A stretch of DNA of 64,000 bases from Caldimonas tepidiphila (GCF_003569765.1 NZ_QXMG01000003.1:62001-126000), one strand, 5' to 3'. Positions 1 through 14,041 are shown, counted from the first letter of the stretch. Notes: a model not told the origin generated them from the sequence alone. Numbers and translations: made by a program.

Positions 1-2376
1 GCGCGACGCGACGATCGCCGCCTCCTCCAGCTCGGCATGGCGCTCCTGCTCGGCGGCGAGCTGCAGGTCGAGCTCCTCAAAACGCGCCTCGCCGGTGGCG
101 CGGCGCTCGTCGAGCTCCTCGAGCTGCGCGTCGATCTCGGCGAGCTCGGCGTCGATCTGGCTGCGCCGCGACTGCGCCTGCTCGGCCTGCTGCGTCAGAC
201 GCAGCACCTCGACCTGCAGCTGGTGGCGGCGCGTCTGCTGCTCGGCGGCCTCGCGGCGCTGCGCGACGAGCCGCTGCGACACCTCGGTGTAGGCGGCCTC
301 GACGCGCACGAGCCGCGTGCGGGAGTCCTCGGCGATGAGCGCCTGCGCGCGCAGCTGGCGCTCCAGGTTCTCGATCTCCTGCGCGCGCGCGAGCAGCCCG
401 GCCTGCTCGGAGTCCGGCGCGTAGAAGCTGACCGCGAACTGGCTGACCGCGTGGCCCTCGCGCGTGACGATCACCTCGCCGTGCGTCAGCCGCCCGCGGT
501 CGGTGAGCGCCTCCTCGATCGACGCGGCGGTGTAGACGCCCTCGAGCCAGTCGTTGAGCAGCGCCTTCAGCGGCGCGGCGTCGCCGCTGCCCAGGCGCAG
601 CAGGTCGGTGAGCCGCGGCAGCGTGTGATGGCGGTTGTCGAGCGCGGCGCCGGGCGCGGTGTAGAAGGCGAGCTTGGCCGGCGGCGCGTCCGCGGCGAAG
701 GCGCGCACCGTCTCGATGCGGCCGACCTCGAGCGCGTGCAGCCGCTCGCGCAGCACCGCCTCGAGCGCCGTCTCCCAGCCCGGCTCGATGTGCACGCGCG
801 TCCACAGCCCCTGCAGGCCCTCGAGCCCGTGCTTCGCGAGCCAGGGGCGCAGCTTGCCCTCGGTCTGCACCTTCTCCTGCAGCGCGCGCAGCGCGTCCAG
901 GCGCGCGGCGATCTCGGCCTGCTTGGCGCCCTCGGCGTTGGCCTGCGCCTGCAGCGCACGGCGCTCCTCGTCGAGCGCCGGGGCCTGCTCGCTCAGCTCG
1001 TGCAGCCGCGCCTCGGCGGCAGCCCCGTCCTCCTCGGCCACCGCGAGCTGGCGGCGCAGCTCGGCCAGGCGCGCCTCGTCGGGCATCGCGAGGCTGCGGC
1101 CCTCGCCGGCGAGGCGCTCGCGGCGCAGCTTCAGCTGGCGGCTCTGGTCCTCGACGTTGCGCGACTCGGCGGCAAGGAGCTGGATCTGCTGCTGGATCGC
1201 GGCCGCCGCGTTGCGCTGCTGGCTGGCGCGCTGCTGCGCGGCGCGCACCGCGTCCTCGAAGTCGGGCAGCCGAGCCGCCTGCTCCTCGGCCTGCGCGGCA
1301 AGGATCTCGGCCTGCTCCTCGGCCTCGGCGCTCTGCTCGGCGAGCTGCTCGATCTCGGTCTCGGCGCCCTCGCGGCGCTGCTGCCACTGCTGGTCCTGCG
1401 CGCGCAGCTCGGCCAGACGCCGCTCGACGCGCTCGCGGCCCTCGACCACGTAGCGGATGCGCTCCTCGAGCCGGCTGACCTCCAGGCTCGCCTCGCCGAG
1501 CGCGCCCTGCGCGGTGTGCAGCTCGTCGCTCGCCTCGTAGTGCGCCTGGCGCACCGTCTCCATCTGCGCCTCGACGTGGCGCAGTTCCGCGAGCCGGGCC
1601 TCCAGCGCGTTGGTCGCGGCCAGCACCTCGCGGCGCACGCGGTCCTGCTCGGTCGCGGCGTCGCGGTGCTTCAGGAACCAGAGCTGGTGCAGCTTCAGCG
1701 TGCCCTGCTGCTGCAGCGTCTGGTAGCGCGCGGCGACCTCGGCCTGGCGCTCGAGCTTCTCGAGGTTCGCGTTGAGCTCGCGCAGGATGTCGTCGACGCG
1801 CGTGAGGTTCTCGCGCGTGTCCTTGAGCCGGTTCTCGGTCTCGCGGCGGCGCTCCTTGTACTTCGAGACCCCGGCCGCCTCCTCCAGGAACAGGCGCAGC
1901 TCCTCGGGGCGCGACTCGATGATGCGGCTGATCGTGCCCTGGCCGATGATCGCGTAGGCGCGCGGCCCGAGGCCGGTGCCGAGGAACACGTCCTGCACGT
2001 CGCGGCGGCGCACCGCCTGGTTGTTGATGAAGTAGCTGGAGGTGCCGTCGCGCGTGAGCACGCGCTTGACGGCGATCTCGGTGAACTGGTTCCACTGGCC
2101 GCCGGCGCGCGCGGCCGTGTTGTCGAAGACGAGCTCGACGCTCGCGCGGCTGGCGGGCTTGCGGTTGCCCGAGCCGTTGAAGATCACGTCCTGCATGGAC
2201 TCGCCGCGCAGCTCCGAGGCCTTCGACTCGCCGAGCACCCAGCGCACCGCGTCCATGATGTTGGACTTGCCGCAGCCATTGGGCCCGACCACGCCGACGA
2301 GCTGCCCGGGCAGCTGGAACTGCGTCGGCTCGGCGAAGGACTTGAAACCGGAGAGCTTGATCGAGTTCAGGCGCAT
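1..2376 (-). CDS. smc: Chromosome segregation protein SMC (5' part, runs off the window)
   Basis: The minus-strand frame from the ATG at 2374-2376 reads without a stop to base 1, giving 792 residues, so the C-terminal part lies outside the window. The N-terminus is a classic SMC head: MRLNSIKLSGFKSF, then the Walker A GPNGCGKSN near residues 31-39 and the Q-loop region with VFLGTGLGPRAYAIIGQG. A long Glu/Arg/Ala-rich coiled coil follows, and a hinge-like section lies around residues 500-650. SMC is the ATPase of condensin and acts on chromosome compaction and segregation. The start is the first Met that precedes the conserved head. It is divergent from queF. Known family behaviour would require ScpA and ScpB, which are not visible here. 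Missing 3' end means ABC signature and Walker B cannot be checked. Confidence 0.96.
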   Translation of the reverse strand, partial: MRLNSIKLSGFKSFAEPTQFQLPGQLVGVVGPNGCGKSNIMDAVRWVLGESKASELRGESMQDVIFNGSGNRKPASRASVELVFDNTAARAGGQWNQFTEIAVKRVLTRDGTSSYFINNQAVRRRDVQDVFLGTGLGPRAYAIIGQGTISRIIESRPEELRLFLEEAAGVSKYKERRRETENRLKDTRENLTRVDDILRELNANLEKLERQAEVAARYQTLQQQGTLKLHQLWFLKHRDAATEQDRVRREVLAATNALEARLAELRHVEAQMETVRQAHYEASDELHTAQGALGEASLEVSRLEERIRYVVEGRERVERRLAELRAQDQQWQQRREGAETEIEQLAEQSAEAEEQAEILAAQAEEQAARLPDFEDAVRAAQQRASQQRNAAAAIQQQIQLLAAESRNVEDQSRQLKLRRERLAGEGRSLAMPDEARLAELRRQLAVAEEDGAAAEARLHELSEQAPALDEERRALQAQANAEGAKQAEIAARLDALRALQEKVQTEGKLRPWLAKHGLEGLQGLWTRVHIEPGWETALEAVLRERLHALEVGRIETVRAFAADAPPAKLAFYTAPGAALDNRHHTLPRLTDLLRLGSGDAAPLKALLNDWLEGVYTAASIEEALTDRGRLTHGEVIVTREGHAVSQFAVSFYAPDSEQAGLLARAQEIENLERQLRAQALIAEDSRTRLVRVEAAYTEVSQRLVAQRREAAEQQTRRHQLQVEVLRLTQQAEQAQSRRSQIDAELAEIDAQLEELDERRATGEARFEELDLQLAAEQERHAELEEAAIVASR

Positions 2377-2532
2377 GGGGGAACGAGGGGGCAGTGGGCG
2401 CTGCGGCGGCGCCTGAACGAGCGCCCAAGTGGTTGATTTCGCAGTGGTTTTCCGAGGCGACGGGGCGCCCCGGGGAGCCGGGATGATACCATCGCGCCCT
2501 TTTGCGTCCGGGCCTGCGCCCGCCGTGTCTCC
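2377..2532. promoter_or_regulatory. Divergent promoter region smc/queF
   Basis: This 156-base gap separates the divergent starts of smc and queF and must hold both promoters. I see no recognisable operator, hairpin or PreQ1-type riboswitch in it. Confidence 0.4.
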
Positions 2533-3099
2533 ATGCCTTCCTCCACACCGACCAAGACCGCGCGCAGCCGCGCCGCCGGCGCCGCGAAAACCGCCGCCAA
2601 GACCGCCTCCGCCCGCGTGAAGACCCCGCGCGCGGCGAAGGATCCGGCGCCGGTCGCGCCGCAGCGCGAGATGCCGCCCAACCCGCCTTCGGCGCCGTCC
2701 AAGCAGCTGCACGTGTTCCCGAACCCGGCGCCGCAGCGCGACTACGTGATCCAGTTCCAGGTGCCCGAGTTCACCTGCCACTGCCCGCTGACCGGCCAGC
2801 CCGACTTCGCGCACTTCACGATCGACATGATCGCGGACAAGCTCTGCGTCGAGCTCAAGAGCCTGAAGATGTACTTCTGGAGCTACCGCAACGAGGGCGC
2901 CTTCCACGAGAAGGTCACCAACGACATCCTCGACGACATCGTCAAGGTCACGCAGCCGCGCTTCATCCGCATCACCGCGAAGTGGTACGTGCGCGGTGGC
3001 ATCTACACCAACGTCGTCGTCGAGCACCGCAAGAAGGGCTGGAAGCCGCAGCCGCGCGTCGACCTGCCCGCGCACGACGCCGCCTCCGGCATGCTCTGA
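2533..3099 (+). CDS. queF: NADPH-dependent 7-cyano-7-deazaguanine reductase QueF (type I)
   Basis: 188 residues. QueF reduces the nitrile preQ0 to the amine preQ1 in queuosine tRNA modification, in the cytoplasm. The core from about residue 57 carries the family motif [12 protein letters not shown]; by alignment with the Bacillus enzyme, C84 is the thioimide-forming cysteine and D91 the proton donor. The substrate/NADPH segment [20 protein letters not shown] follows. The single-domain size and motif order fit the type I (YkvM-like) form, not the two-domain E. coli type. An unusual N-terminal tail of about 50 residues, rich in Ala, Lys, Arg and Pro, precedes the catalytic core and looks disordered. 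A later start at M47 (REMPPNPPS) would give a more typical length; the upstream ATG is kept because coding bias continues to it. Confidence 0.95.
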   Translation: MPSSTPTKTARSRAAGAAKTAAKTASARVKTPRAAKDPAPVAPQREMPPNPPSAPSKQLHVFPNPAPQRDYVIQFQVPEFTCHCPLTGQPDFAHFTIDMIADKLCVELKSLKMYFWSYRNEGAFHEKVTNDILDDIVKVTQPRFIRITAKWYVRGGIYTNVVVEHRKKGWKPQPRVDLPAHDAASGML

Positions 3100-3121
3100 G
3101 GCCCGGCCGGCAGCCGCAGCG

Positions 3122-3547
3122 ATGGCGCTCGCCGACCGCCCGCCCTGGCAGTACCTCGAGGTCGCGGTGCGGCGCAGCCGCATCGACGGCTTCGGCGTGT
3201 TCGCGGCCGAGCCGATCCCCGCCGACGCGGTGATCGGCGAGATCCGCGGCGAGGCGATCCCGGTGGCCGAGGCGCGGCGCCGCGCCGAGGGGCAGCGCCG
3301 CATCATGATCGTCGAGGTCTCGCACAAGCGCGCCGTCGACGCCACGCGCTCCAGCGACCCGATGCGCTTCACGAACCACTCCTGCGCGCCGAACGCGCGG
3401 CTCGCGCTCGACGAGGGCCGCATCGAGATCCGCGCGCTGCGCGACATCGCGCCCGGCGAGGAGATCACCGTGAACTACGGCGAGACGCACCACGAGGGCC
3501 GGCTCGAATGCCGCTGCGGCGCGCCGAACTGCGCCGGCCGGCTCTGA
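3122..3547 (+). CDS. SET-domain protein, putative lysine methyltransferase
   Basis: 141 residues, almost entirely one SET domain. Visible family features are the opening [17 protein letters not shown], the NHSCAPNAR motif (cofactor pocket) near residues 83-91 and [10 protein letters not shown] near 112-121, followed by a post-SET-like cysteine cluster ECRCGAPNC at the C-terminus that could bind zinc. SET proteins transfer methyl from S-adenosylmethionine to lysine side chains; the bacterial substrate is unknown. It lies 22 bases after queF on the same strand and may be co-transcribed. The start ATG at 3122 was chosen because the SET motif begins directly after it; upstream reading overlaps queF in another frame. 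Function beyond methyl transfer cannot be told from sequence. Confidence 0.85.
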   Translation: MALADRPPWQYLEVAVRRSRIDGFGVFAAEPIPADAVIGEIRGEAIPVAEARRRAEGQRRIMIVEVSHKRAVDATRSSDPMRFTNHSCAPNARLALDEGRIEIRALRDIAPGEEITVNYGETHHEGRLECRCGAPNCAGRL

Positions 3548-3582
3548 AACCCGGCGGCGCCGCTCGCCGATAATCGCGCCCC

Positions 3583-4791
3583 ATGAATCCCCTGCTCTCC
3601 CGACTGCAGCCCTACCCCTTCGAGCGGCTGCGCGAACTCAACCGCGGCGTGGTGCCGAACCCGGCGCTGCGGCCGATCAGCCTCGGCATCGGCGAGCCCA
3701 AGCACCCGACGCCGGGCTTCATCCGCGACGCGCTGATGGGCTCGCTCGAGGGCCTGGCGGGCTACCCGGCGACCGGCGGCACGCCGGCGCTGCGCGAGGC
3801 CTGCGCGGCCTGGGTGCAGCGCCGCTACGGCGTCACGGTCGATCCGCTCGCGCAGCTGCTGCCGGTCAACGGCTCGCGCGAGGCGCTGTTCTCGCTCGCG
3901 CAGACGGTGCTCGATCCGACGCAGCACCGGGACGTCGGCGGCCCGGTCGTGGTCTGCCCCAACCCGTTCTACCAGATCTACGAGGGCGCGGCGCTGCTCG
4001 GCGGCGCGCGCGTCCACTACGCCAACAGCGACCCGGCGCGCAACTTCGCCGCCGACTGGGGCTCGGTGCCCGAGGAGGTCTGGGCCGCGACGCAGCTGCT
4101 CTACGTCTGCTCGCCCGGCAACCCGACCGGCGCGGTGATGCCGCTCGAGGAGTGGGCCCGGCTCTTCGAGCTGTCGGACAAGTACGGCTTCGTGATCGCG
4201 TCGGACGAGTGCTACTCGGAGATCTACTTCGGCGACGAGGCGCCGCTCGGCGGGCTGGAAGCGGCCGTGAAGCTCGGCCGCAGCGACTTCCGTCGGCTGA
4301 TCATGCTGACGAGCCTCTCGAAGCGCTCGAACGTGCCGGGCATGCGCTCGGGCTTCGTTGCCGGCGACGCCGAGATCATCAAGGCCTTCCTGCTCTACCG
4401 CACCTACCACGGCAGCGCGATGGCGCTGCCGGTGCAGGCGGCGAGCATCGAGGCCTGGAACGACGAGCAGCACGTGGTCGACAACCGCGCGCTCTACCGC
4501 CAGAAGTTCGAGGCCGTCACGCCGCTGCTGGCCGAGGTGCTGGACGTGCGGCTGCCCGACGCGAGCTTCTATCTGTGGGCCGGCGTGCCGGGCAGCGACA
4601 CCGAGTTCGCGCGCGAGCTGCTCGCTCAATACAATGTCGCGGTTCTGCCCGGCAGCTACCTCGCCCGCGAGGCGCAGGGAACGAACCCCGGCGCCGGCCG
4701 CATCCGCATGGCGCTCGTGGCCTCCGTCGACGAATGCGTCGAGGCCGCGCGGCGCATCGTCGAATTCACCCGCAAATACTCCTCCAAATGA
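3583..4791 (+). CDS. dapC: Succinyldiaminopimelate transaminase DapC
   Basis: 402 residues, a class I/II PLP-dependent aminotransferase of the betaproteobacterial DapC type. It converts N-succinyl-2-amino-6-ketopimelate plus glutamate to N-succinyl-LL-diaminopimelate in lysine and peptidoglycan precursor synthesis. Visible signs: substrate-arm segment [26 protein letters not shown] (PLP contact), [10 protein letters not shown] with the pyridine-nitrogen Asp, and [16 protein letters not shown] with the Schiff-base Lys near residue 247. The neighbouring dapD and dapE supply the steps before and after in the same pathway, which supports the assignment over a generic aminotransferase. Its TGA overlaps the dapD ATG in an ATGA, indicating translational coupling. 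Confidence 0.95.
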   Translation: MNPLLSRLQPYPFERLRELNRGVVPNPALRPISLGIGEPKHPTPGFIRDALMGSLEGLAGYPATGGTPALREACAAWVQRRYGVTVDPLAQLLPVNGSREALFSLAQTVLDPTQHRDVGGPVVVCPNPFYQIYEGAALLGGARVHYANSDPARNFAADWGSVPEEVWAATQLLYVCSPGNPTGAVMPLEEWARLFELSDKYGFVIASDECYSEIYFGDEAPLGGLEAAVKLGRSDFRRLIMLTSLSKRSNVPGMRSGFVAGDAEIIKAFLLYRTYHGSAMALPVQAASIEAWNDEQHVVDNRALYRQKFEAVTPLLAEVLDVRLPDASFYLWAGVPGSDTEFARELLAQYNVAVLPGSYLAREAQGTNPGAGRIRMALVASVDECVEAARRIVEFTRKYSSK

Positions 4792-5612
4792 CCCAACAGC
4801 TCGAACAGATCATCAACCAGGCCTGGGACGACCGCGCCAGCCTGTCGCCGAATGCCGCGCCCGCCGAGATCCGCGAGGCCGTGGACCATGTGCTCGCCGA
4901 GCTGGACGCCGGCCGCCTGCGCGTGGCCACGCGCGAGGGCGTCGGCCAGTGGACGGTGCACCAGTGGATCAAGAAGGCGGTGCTGCTGAGCTTCCGCCTC
5001 AACGACAACGCGCCGATGGGCGGCGGCGACCTGCAGTTCTTCGACAAGGTGCCGAGCAAGTTCGCCGGCATGGACGCCGACGCGCTGCGCGCCACCGGCG
5101 TGCGCGTGGTGCCGCCGGCCGTGGCGCGCCGCGGCAGCTTCCAGGCGAAGAACGTGATCCTGATGCCGTCCTACGTCAACATCGGCGCCTACGTCGACGA
5201 GGGCACGATGGTCGACACCTGGGCCACCGTCGGCTCGTGCGCGCAGATCGGCAAGAACGTGCACCTGTCGGGCGGCGTCGGCATCGGCGGCGTGCTGGAA
5301 CCCCTGCAGGCCAACCCGACCATCATCGAGGACAACTGCTTCATCGGCGCGCGCTCGGAGATCGTCGAGGGCGTGATCGTCGAGGAGAACTCGGTGATCT
5401 CGATGGGCGTCTACATCGGCCAGAGCACCAAGATCTACGACCGCGCCACCGGCGAGGTGAGCTACGGCCGCGTGCCGGCGGGCTCGGTGGTGGTGAGCGG
5501 CAACCTGCCCAGCAGCGACGGCAAGTACAGCCTGTACTGCGCGGTGATCGTCAAGCGCGTCGACGCGCAGACGCGCTCGAAGACCAGCATCAACGAGCTG
5601 CTGCGCGCCTGA
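4788..5612 (+). CDS. dapD: 2,3,4,5-tetrahydropyridine-2,6-dicarboxylate N-succinyltransferase DapD
   Basis: 274 residues. DapD succinylates tetrahydrodipicolinate using succinyl-CoA, the first committed step of the succinylase route to meso-diaminopimelate. The N-terminal helical domain (about 1-100) is followed by a left-handed beta-helix with hexapeptide repeats visible in [37 protein letters not shown] and [17 protein letters not shown]. The length equals that of the E. coli enzyme (274). The start ATG overlaps the dapC stop by one base step (ATGA). The closing motif [10 protein letters not shown] is typical for the family. The active form is a trimer in known members. Confidence 0.97.
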   Translation: MTQQLEQIINQAWDDRASLSPNAAPAEIREAVDHVLAELDAGRLRVATREGVGQWTVHQWIKKAVLLSFRLNDNAPMGGGDLQFFDKVPSKFAGMDADALRATGVRVVPPAVARRGSFQAKNVILMPSYVNIGAYVDEGTMVDTWATVGSCAQIGKNVHLSGGVGIGGVLEPLQANPTIIEDNCFIGARSEIVEGVIVEENSVISMGVYIGQSTKIYDRATGEVSYGRVPAGSVVVSGNLPSSDGKYSLYCAVIVKRVDAQTRSKTSINELLRA

Positions 5613-5665
5613 CGCGCGGCACGGCACCGTCGGACCCCGGGATCACAGCAGCGAGAGGAACACGC

Positions 5666-8039
<2,374 letters not shown>

Positions 8040-8057
8040 ATTCGCGAAGAACATTGC

Positions 8058-8929
8058 ATGACCGTCATCGAACTCATTGAAGCGATGAGCGCCCGCCTCG
8101 AACAGGCGGGCGTTTCGTTTGGACACGGCACGACCAACGCCTTCGACGAGGCCGCCTGGCTGGTGCTCTGGAAGCTGCGGCTGATGGAGCAGGGCCTCAA
8201 CGCCGTCGCCGAAACCCCGGTCGCCGATGCGCAGCGCGCCGACGTCGAGGCGCTGGTGGAGGAGCGCATCGCGACGCGCAAGCCCGCCGCCTACCTGATG
8301 AAGGAAGCCTGGCTGCAGGGCGTGCCCTTCTACGTCGACGAGCGCGCGATCGTGCCGCGTTCCTTCATCGCCGAGCTGCTCGCCGACGCGACGATCGACC
8401 CCTGGCTGTCGGACGCGACGCGCCGCGTGCTGGACCTGTGCACCGGCAACGGCAGCCTCGCGGTGCTCGCGGCCCTGGCCTGGCCCGAGGTCGAGGTGGA
8501 CGCCGCGGACCTGTCGCCCGAGGCGCTGGAGGTCGCGCGCATCAACGTCGAGCGCCACGGCCTCGGCGAGCGCATCACGCTGCTGGAGAGCGACGGCCTC
8601 TCGGCGGTGCAAGGTCCCTACGACCTGATCCTGTGCAATCCGCCCTACGTCAACTCGGCCTCGATGGCGGCGCTGCCCGACGAGTACCGCGCGGAGCCGG
8701 AGCTCGCGCTCGCAGGGGGCGCCGACGGCATGGACTTCGTGCGCGATCTGTTGCGCGATGCGCCGGCGCGGATGAGCGAGCACGCGGTGCTGGTGCTCGA
8801 GATCGGCAACGAGCGCGAGCACTTCGAGGCGGCCTTCCCCGCGCTCGAAGTGGTCTGGCTCGAGACCAGCGCCGGCGAGGACCAGACGCTGCTCGTGACG
8901 CGCGAGGCGCTCGTGAACGGAGGGCTCGC

Positions 8930-8933
<4 letters not shown>
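8058..8933 (+). CDS. prmB: 50S ribosomal protein uL3 N5-glutamine methyltransferase PrmB
   Basis: 291 residues. PrmB methylates a glutamine of ribosomal protein uL3 with S-adenosylmethionine. The N-terminal helical domain contains the family segment FGHGTTNAFDEAAWLVLW. The Rossmann methyltransferase domain starts near residue 118 with RVLDLCTGNGSLAV (SAM loop) and carries the catalytic NPPYVN motif near 194-199, specific to glutamine/adenine N-methyltransferases. The FGHGTTNA segment separates it from PrmC. The ATG at 8058 fits the family N-terminus. A strong hairpin followed by a T-rich stretch lies inside codons 11-20 (see separate entry). The stop overlaps the GTG start of the following ABC-F gene. 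Confidence 0.95.
8090..8118 (+). terminator. Terminator-like hairpin inside the 5' end of prmB
   Basis: A perfect 9-base stem CGCCCGCCT (8090-8098) pairs with AGGCGGGCG (8104-8112) around a 5-base loop, and TTTCGTTT follows. It has the form of an intrinsic terminator for dapE but lies within prmB codons 11-20, so it could act as an attenuator when prmB is poorly translated. Confidence 0.55.
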
Positions 8934-10927
<1,994 letters not shown>

Positions 10928-10931
10928 GAGC

Positions 10932-10952
10932 GCAGGCCCCGCGCGGGCCTGC
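10932..10952 (+). terminator. Hairpin after the ABC-F gene
   Basis: Perfect 8-base stem GCAGGCCC / GGGCCTGC with a 5-base loop starts 4 bases after the stop codon. No T-tract follows, so it is a terminator-like or 3'-protecting hairpin at the end of the dap run. Confidence 0.5.
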
Positions 10953-11241
10953 CGGCCCGCCGAAAGTCATCTCCGACCGGGTGGCACAGGTCGCGGCCCA
11001 AGATGTCCGGTTCCGCGGGGCGTTCCGCTTCGCGGGGATCCACCGACGAAAGGAAGGACATGAAGCCCGATCATGCTGTCTTCCCTATGAACACGGCAGC
11101 CTACTCAGCAAACCTACGCTGAAACCTACACGGAGAGATGGGCACGAGCCACCCGCATCCGGCGGGCGCCCCGAAATCGCCCCGCAGGCGCTGCGCGCAC
11201 AGCTTCGGGACACTGAGGTCTCACCACCACAGGAAGTCCAG
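10953..11241. other. Non-coding stretch holding the likely original ohr promoter and left element junction
   Basis: No convincing gene. At 11048-11057 there is a good ribosome site (AAAGGAAGG) followed by ATGAAGCCCGA, the same first bases as the intact ohr start at 13025; the frame then closes after 20 codons. I read this as the old 5' end of ohr cut off by the insertion. Confidence 0.5.
11058..11070 (+). repeat. Left copy of 13-base direct repeat (putative attL)
   Basis: ACATGAAGCCCGA, identical to 13023-13035. It follows a strong ribosome site, so it probably marks the pre-insertion start of ohr. Confidence 0.55.
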
Positions 11242-11502
11242 ATGGATGCTCTCACCTGCTCAGTCCTTGCCCAAGTCGCCGCCGGCAAAACCCGTTTCTT
11301 CCCCGCCGACGACTCCCCCGAGGCGCTCGCCGAGTTGCAGCCGCTAATCGCCGCATTGCGCCGACTGCAGGCGCTCGGCCTGCTCGAAGCCGCGTTCGGG
11401 CCACGGTCGAAGTCGCTGCAGTGCCGCGGGATGGAGAGAGGCGCTGTCGTCAGACGGCTGACGTCGCAGGGCACAGCTTGGTCCGCCCTGGGGTGCCGAT
11501 AG
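11242..11502 (+). CDS. Hypothetical protein in the decayed element
   Basis: 86 residues from the ATG at 11242 (MDALTCSVLAQVAAG...). The first 60 residues have a plausible amphipathic-helix pattern (ALAELQPLIAALRRLQALGLLEAA), as in small winged-helix-like proteins often carried on mobile elements; the C-terminal 25 residues look like random reading and may be degenerate. A weak GGAAG ribosome site precedes the start. No family was recognised. Confidence 0.35.
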   Translation: MDALTCSVLAQVAAGKTRFFPADDSPEALAELQPLIAALRRLQALGLLEAAFGPRSKSLQCRGMERGAVVRRLTSQGTAWSALGCR

Positions 11503-11894
11503 GCACGCAAGCGGCGCCAAAGAGAAGGGCCCCGAGCTGCTGCGTCACCTGAGGTTCGGGCGCCTTGATGACGGAGAAGGGCCGGCGTTCATTTTTCCGG
11601 GCGATCAGCTGCTGAGCGGCCAAGCTCCCGAGGGGAACTCAGGGAGCGGCGCCGGCACGACGACGGACACTGCCGGCCTTGCGGGAGAAGGTGACACAGC
11701 TCGCCCTCCACCGCTCACGGACAGTCTACGCCCTTGCCAGCCCCTCCATCAGGCACTGCTGCAGCCAAGGAGCCATCTCCATAAGATGAGGACGTCGCCC
11801 GAGCTTGGGGCGGCTGGATCTTCACAATATTCACCTCGGCGGCTTCGGCCTCCGGGGTTTCTTTCTGGGCGGTAGCCCTTGGGTGGAGAGACAG
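11503..11894. other. 392-base stretch with no recognised feature
   Basis: Inside the decayed element. I see no supported gene, clear repeat or operator; both strands read as eroded DNA. Confidence 0.5.
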
Positions 11895-12116
11895 ATGATC
11901 TACATCGAGAACGAAGGCGCACTGTTCCGCGGACCTGCTCGGGGAGTGCCGAGGGAGGTCTGGAGCCCGAAGGATGGCCGGTTCGTGCCCTACATGGACT
12001 CTGCGCCCAAGCCGATCGACTGGGGCAACGAGATCAGCGAGGACGAGGCTCGGGAAATGATGAGCGGGGGCGCCTGCTCCTGGGGGCCGGTGTCGCCCTC
12101 GTCCGCCCGCCGCTGA
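11895..12116 (+). CDS. Small hypothetical protein in the decayed element
   Basis: 73 residues, MIYIENEGALFRGPARGVP... through APKPIDWGNEISEDEAREMM. The composition is protein-like, with balanced acidic and aromatic residues unlike the Arg/Ala/Pro-rich frames around it, and GGAGAG lies 8 bases before the ATG. It may be an intact accessory gene of the element. No function can be given. The frame remains open upstream to 11805 but that part has no start context. Confidence 0.5.
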   Translation: MIYIENEGALFRGPARGVPREVWSPKDGRFVPYMDSAPKPIDWGNEISEDEAREMMSGGACSWGPVSPSSARR

Positions 12117-12119
12117 CGG

Positions 12120-12852
12120 TCACCCCCCTCCGCGAACTGCCTGCCAGCGGGTCAGCTCGACGACCTCGACCCCGCTCAAGACACGCTCGCCGGTGCCGAT
12201 GCGCTGCCCCGCGCGCGTGCGCCCGGCGGACTGTAGCGGCCTTTGTACACGAGGCGCCACCAGTTCGGCGCGTCCGCCGGAATCCGGGCTGCACCCTGCG
12301 CAAAGTCCCAAGCGGCCGCGAGTTCGTGGCTCAGCCGCGGGGCCTGCGCGCACGTCACTTCAACCGCCGGCACTCCCGAGTGCTCGCCGAGCAGCGTATC
12401 GGACATCAGGTGCCGCGCCTGGGCGACGCTGGCCGCGTTGCGGGGGCACTCGACGTGTCTGCGCAGGTAGTCATCGCACAGCTTGCGGATCGTGTAGTCC
12501 TGAGATGCCTTCTGCGCTCGCTCGACCTCGACGGTTGCACGGGCCTACTCGGAGGCGCCGCGCCGCTCCTGCGCGGGGTCGCGCCCGGCCTCGCGGGTCT
12601 GGCGTAGCTTTTCGCACTCCGCCCACACTGCGCCCGCGCTGCCCACCCGCCACAGGCCGATCTTCACTTGGTGCAGTGACCGTCGATCTGGCTCTTGAAT
12701 CGGTAGGTTCAGGCACGCCGGGTGCTTGACGCCTCAAGCTGCAAGCCGGGGGCGTCCGGTATCGTGAGGTGCTCGCCAAGCTTGAGCAGCTTGGCCGCGC
12801 GGATCGAGTTGCGTGACGTCAGGCCGGCATAGCGACTGGTATAGGTTTTCAT
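12120..12852 (-). pseudogene. Tyrosine-type integrase, frameshifted and truncated
   Basis: Pieces of a phage/ICE-type tyrosine recombinase follow each other in order but in different frames. The start piece MKTYTSRYAGLTSRN (ATG at 12850-12852) leads into LTIPDAPGLQLEAS (arm-binding domain); next come YRFKSQIDG in a second frame and HQVKIGLWRVGSAG in a third; an in-frame TAG near 12545; then DYTIRKLCDDYLRRHVE and AAWDFAQGAARIPADAPNWW (core-binding domain); a further shift gives RAGQRIGTGERVLSG. The catalytic domain with its R-H-R-Y residues is missing, as the similarity ends near 12120. At least three disrupting changes are therefore present. The gene starts about 170 bases from the right repeat, the usual place for an integrase beside its attachment site. 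The family reading rests on my recall of Burkholderiales integrase sequence patterns. Confidence 0.75.
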
Positions 12853-13024
12853 CTCGAGAGACCGAAGACCTACGCCAAATTGCTCGATGCGGCACGACAG
12901 GGACGGATGGCGCCGAACCGGCCTGCGGGAAGCCCGGAACGATAAAGTCCAAAGCTGACAGCAACTTGCGCGATGACCCTCAAGCAAATCAGGGGTTGAG
13001 AGCGCCTCAAATTGGAGTCTGAAC

Positions 13025-13450
<426 letters not shown>

Positions 13451-13468
13451 GCCCCGCGGCCGGCTGCT

Positions 13469-14041
13469 TCAGCGCGGCCGGCCCGAGCGCATCGGATAGG
13501 CGTGGCCGGCGACGAAGACGAACTCGGCGCGCAGCAGCGGCGCGCCGCGCTCGCCCGGGAAGCCGTAGCCCACCGCCTCGATCCGCTCGCCGGCGGCCGG
13601 CCGCGGCATACGCCACTCGTCGAGGCGGGCGACTCCGGCCAGCTCGACGATCCAGTGCACGTCGGCGCGCCTCGGCAGCGCGGCAGCGGCGAGGATCGGC
13701 ACGTCCGCCACCGCGAGCGCCTGCTTCGGCACCGGCCGGCGCACCAGGTCGGGCGGCAGCCGCAGCGGCGCGTCGAGCGCGATCTCGAGCGCGCTGCCGG
13801 GCGCCGTCCACACCGCCTTCAACACCCGTCCGGCCAGGTAGAGCGGGTGGCGCGCATCGAGCCGCTCCCAGCCCTGCGGCTGGTAGACGCGGGCCGTCGT
13901 CGGGCCGAGCAGGCGCGCGGGCACCAGCGCCGCGACGGGAGCGATCGGTCCGCGGTTCATCGGTCGGGACGGAAGGTGGGCAAGGCAATCCCGGCGGGCA
14001 GCCGGGCCGGCAGCAGAACGGGCTGATCCTGGATTCGGCAT
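13469..14041 (-). CDS. Hypothetical protein
   Basis: 190 residues from the ATG at 14039-14041, which has a close GAGGAA ribosome site; a second possible start is M28 (MNRGPIAP) at 13960. The body (ARVYQPQGWERLDARHPLYL, MPRPAAGERIEAVGYGFPGE) reads as a soluble protein, with no signal peptide or membrane helix that I can see. It follows the FNR-like regulator on the same strand with a 48-base gap, so the two may share a transcript. The 3' end converges on ohr. I do not recognise a family. Confidence 0.5.
   Translation of the reverse strand: MPNPGSARSAAGPAARRDCLAHLPSRPMNRGPIAPVAALVPARLLGPTTARVYQPQGWERLDARHPLYLAGRVLKAVWTAPGSALEIALDAPLRLPPDLVRRPVPKQALAVADVPILAAAALPRRADVHWIVELAGVARLDEWRMPRPAAGERIEAVGYGFPGERGAPLLRAEFVFVAGHAYPMRSGRPR

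Noticed and set aside
37-2436. 799-codon plus-strand frame over smc
   Set aside because: Leu/Arg/Ala-rich antisense reading of a coiled-coil gene; the minus strand has all SMC head motifs.
11805-11894. Upstream extension of the 73-residue small gene to 11805
   Set aside because: The extra 30 residues have no ribosome site and read as Gly/Phe-rich noise, whereas the ATG at 11895 has GGAGAG before it.
12120-12852. Intact small genes on either strand in the integrase region
   Set aside because: The best-supported reading is a broken integrase spread over several frames; single frames are short pieces of it or its antisense.
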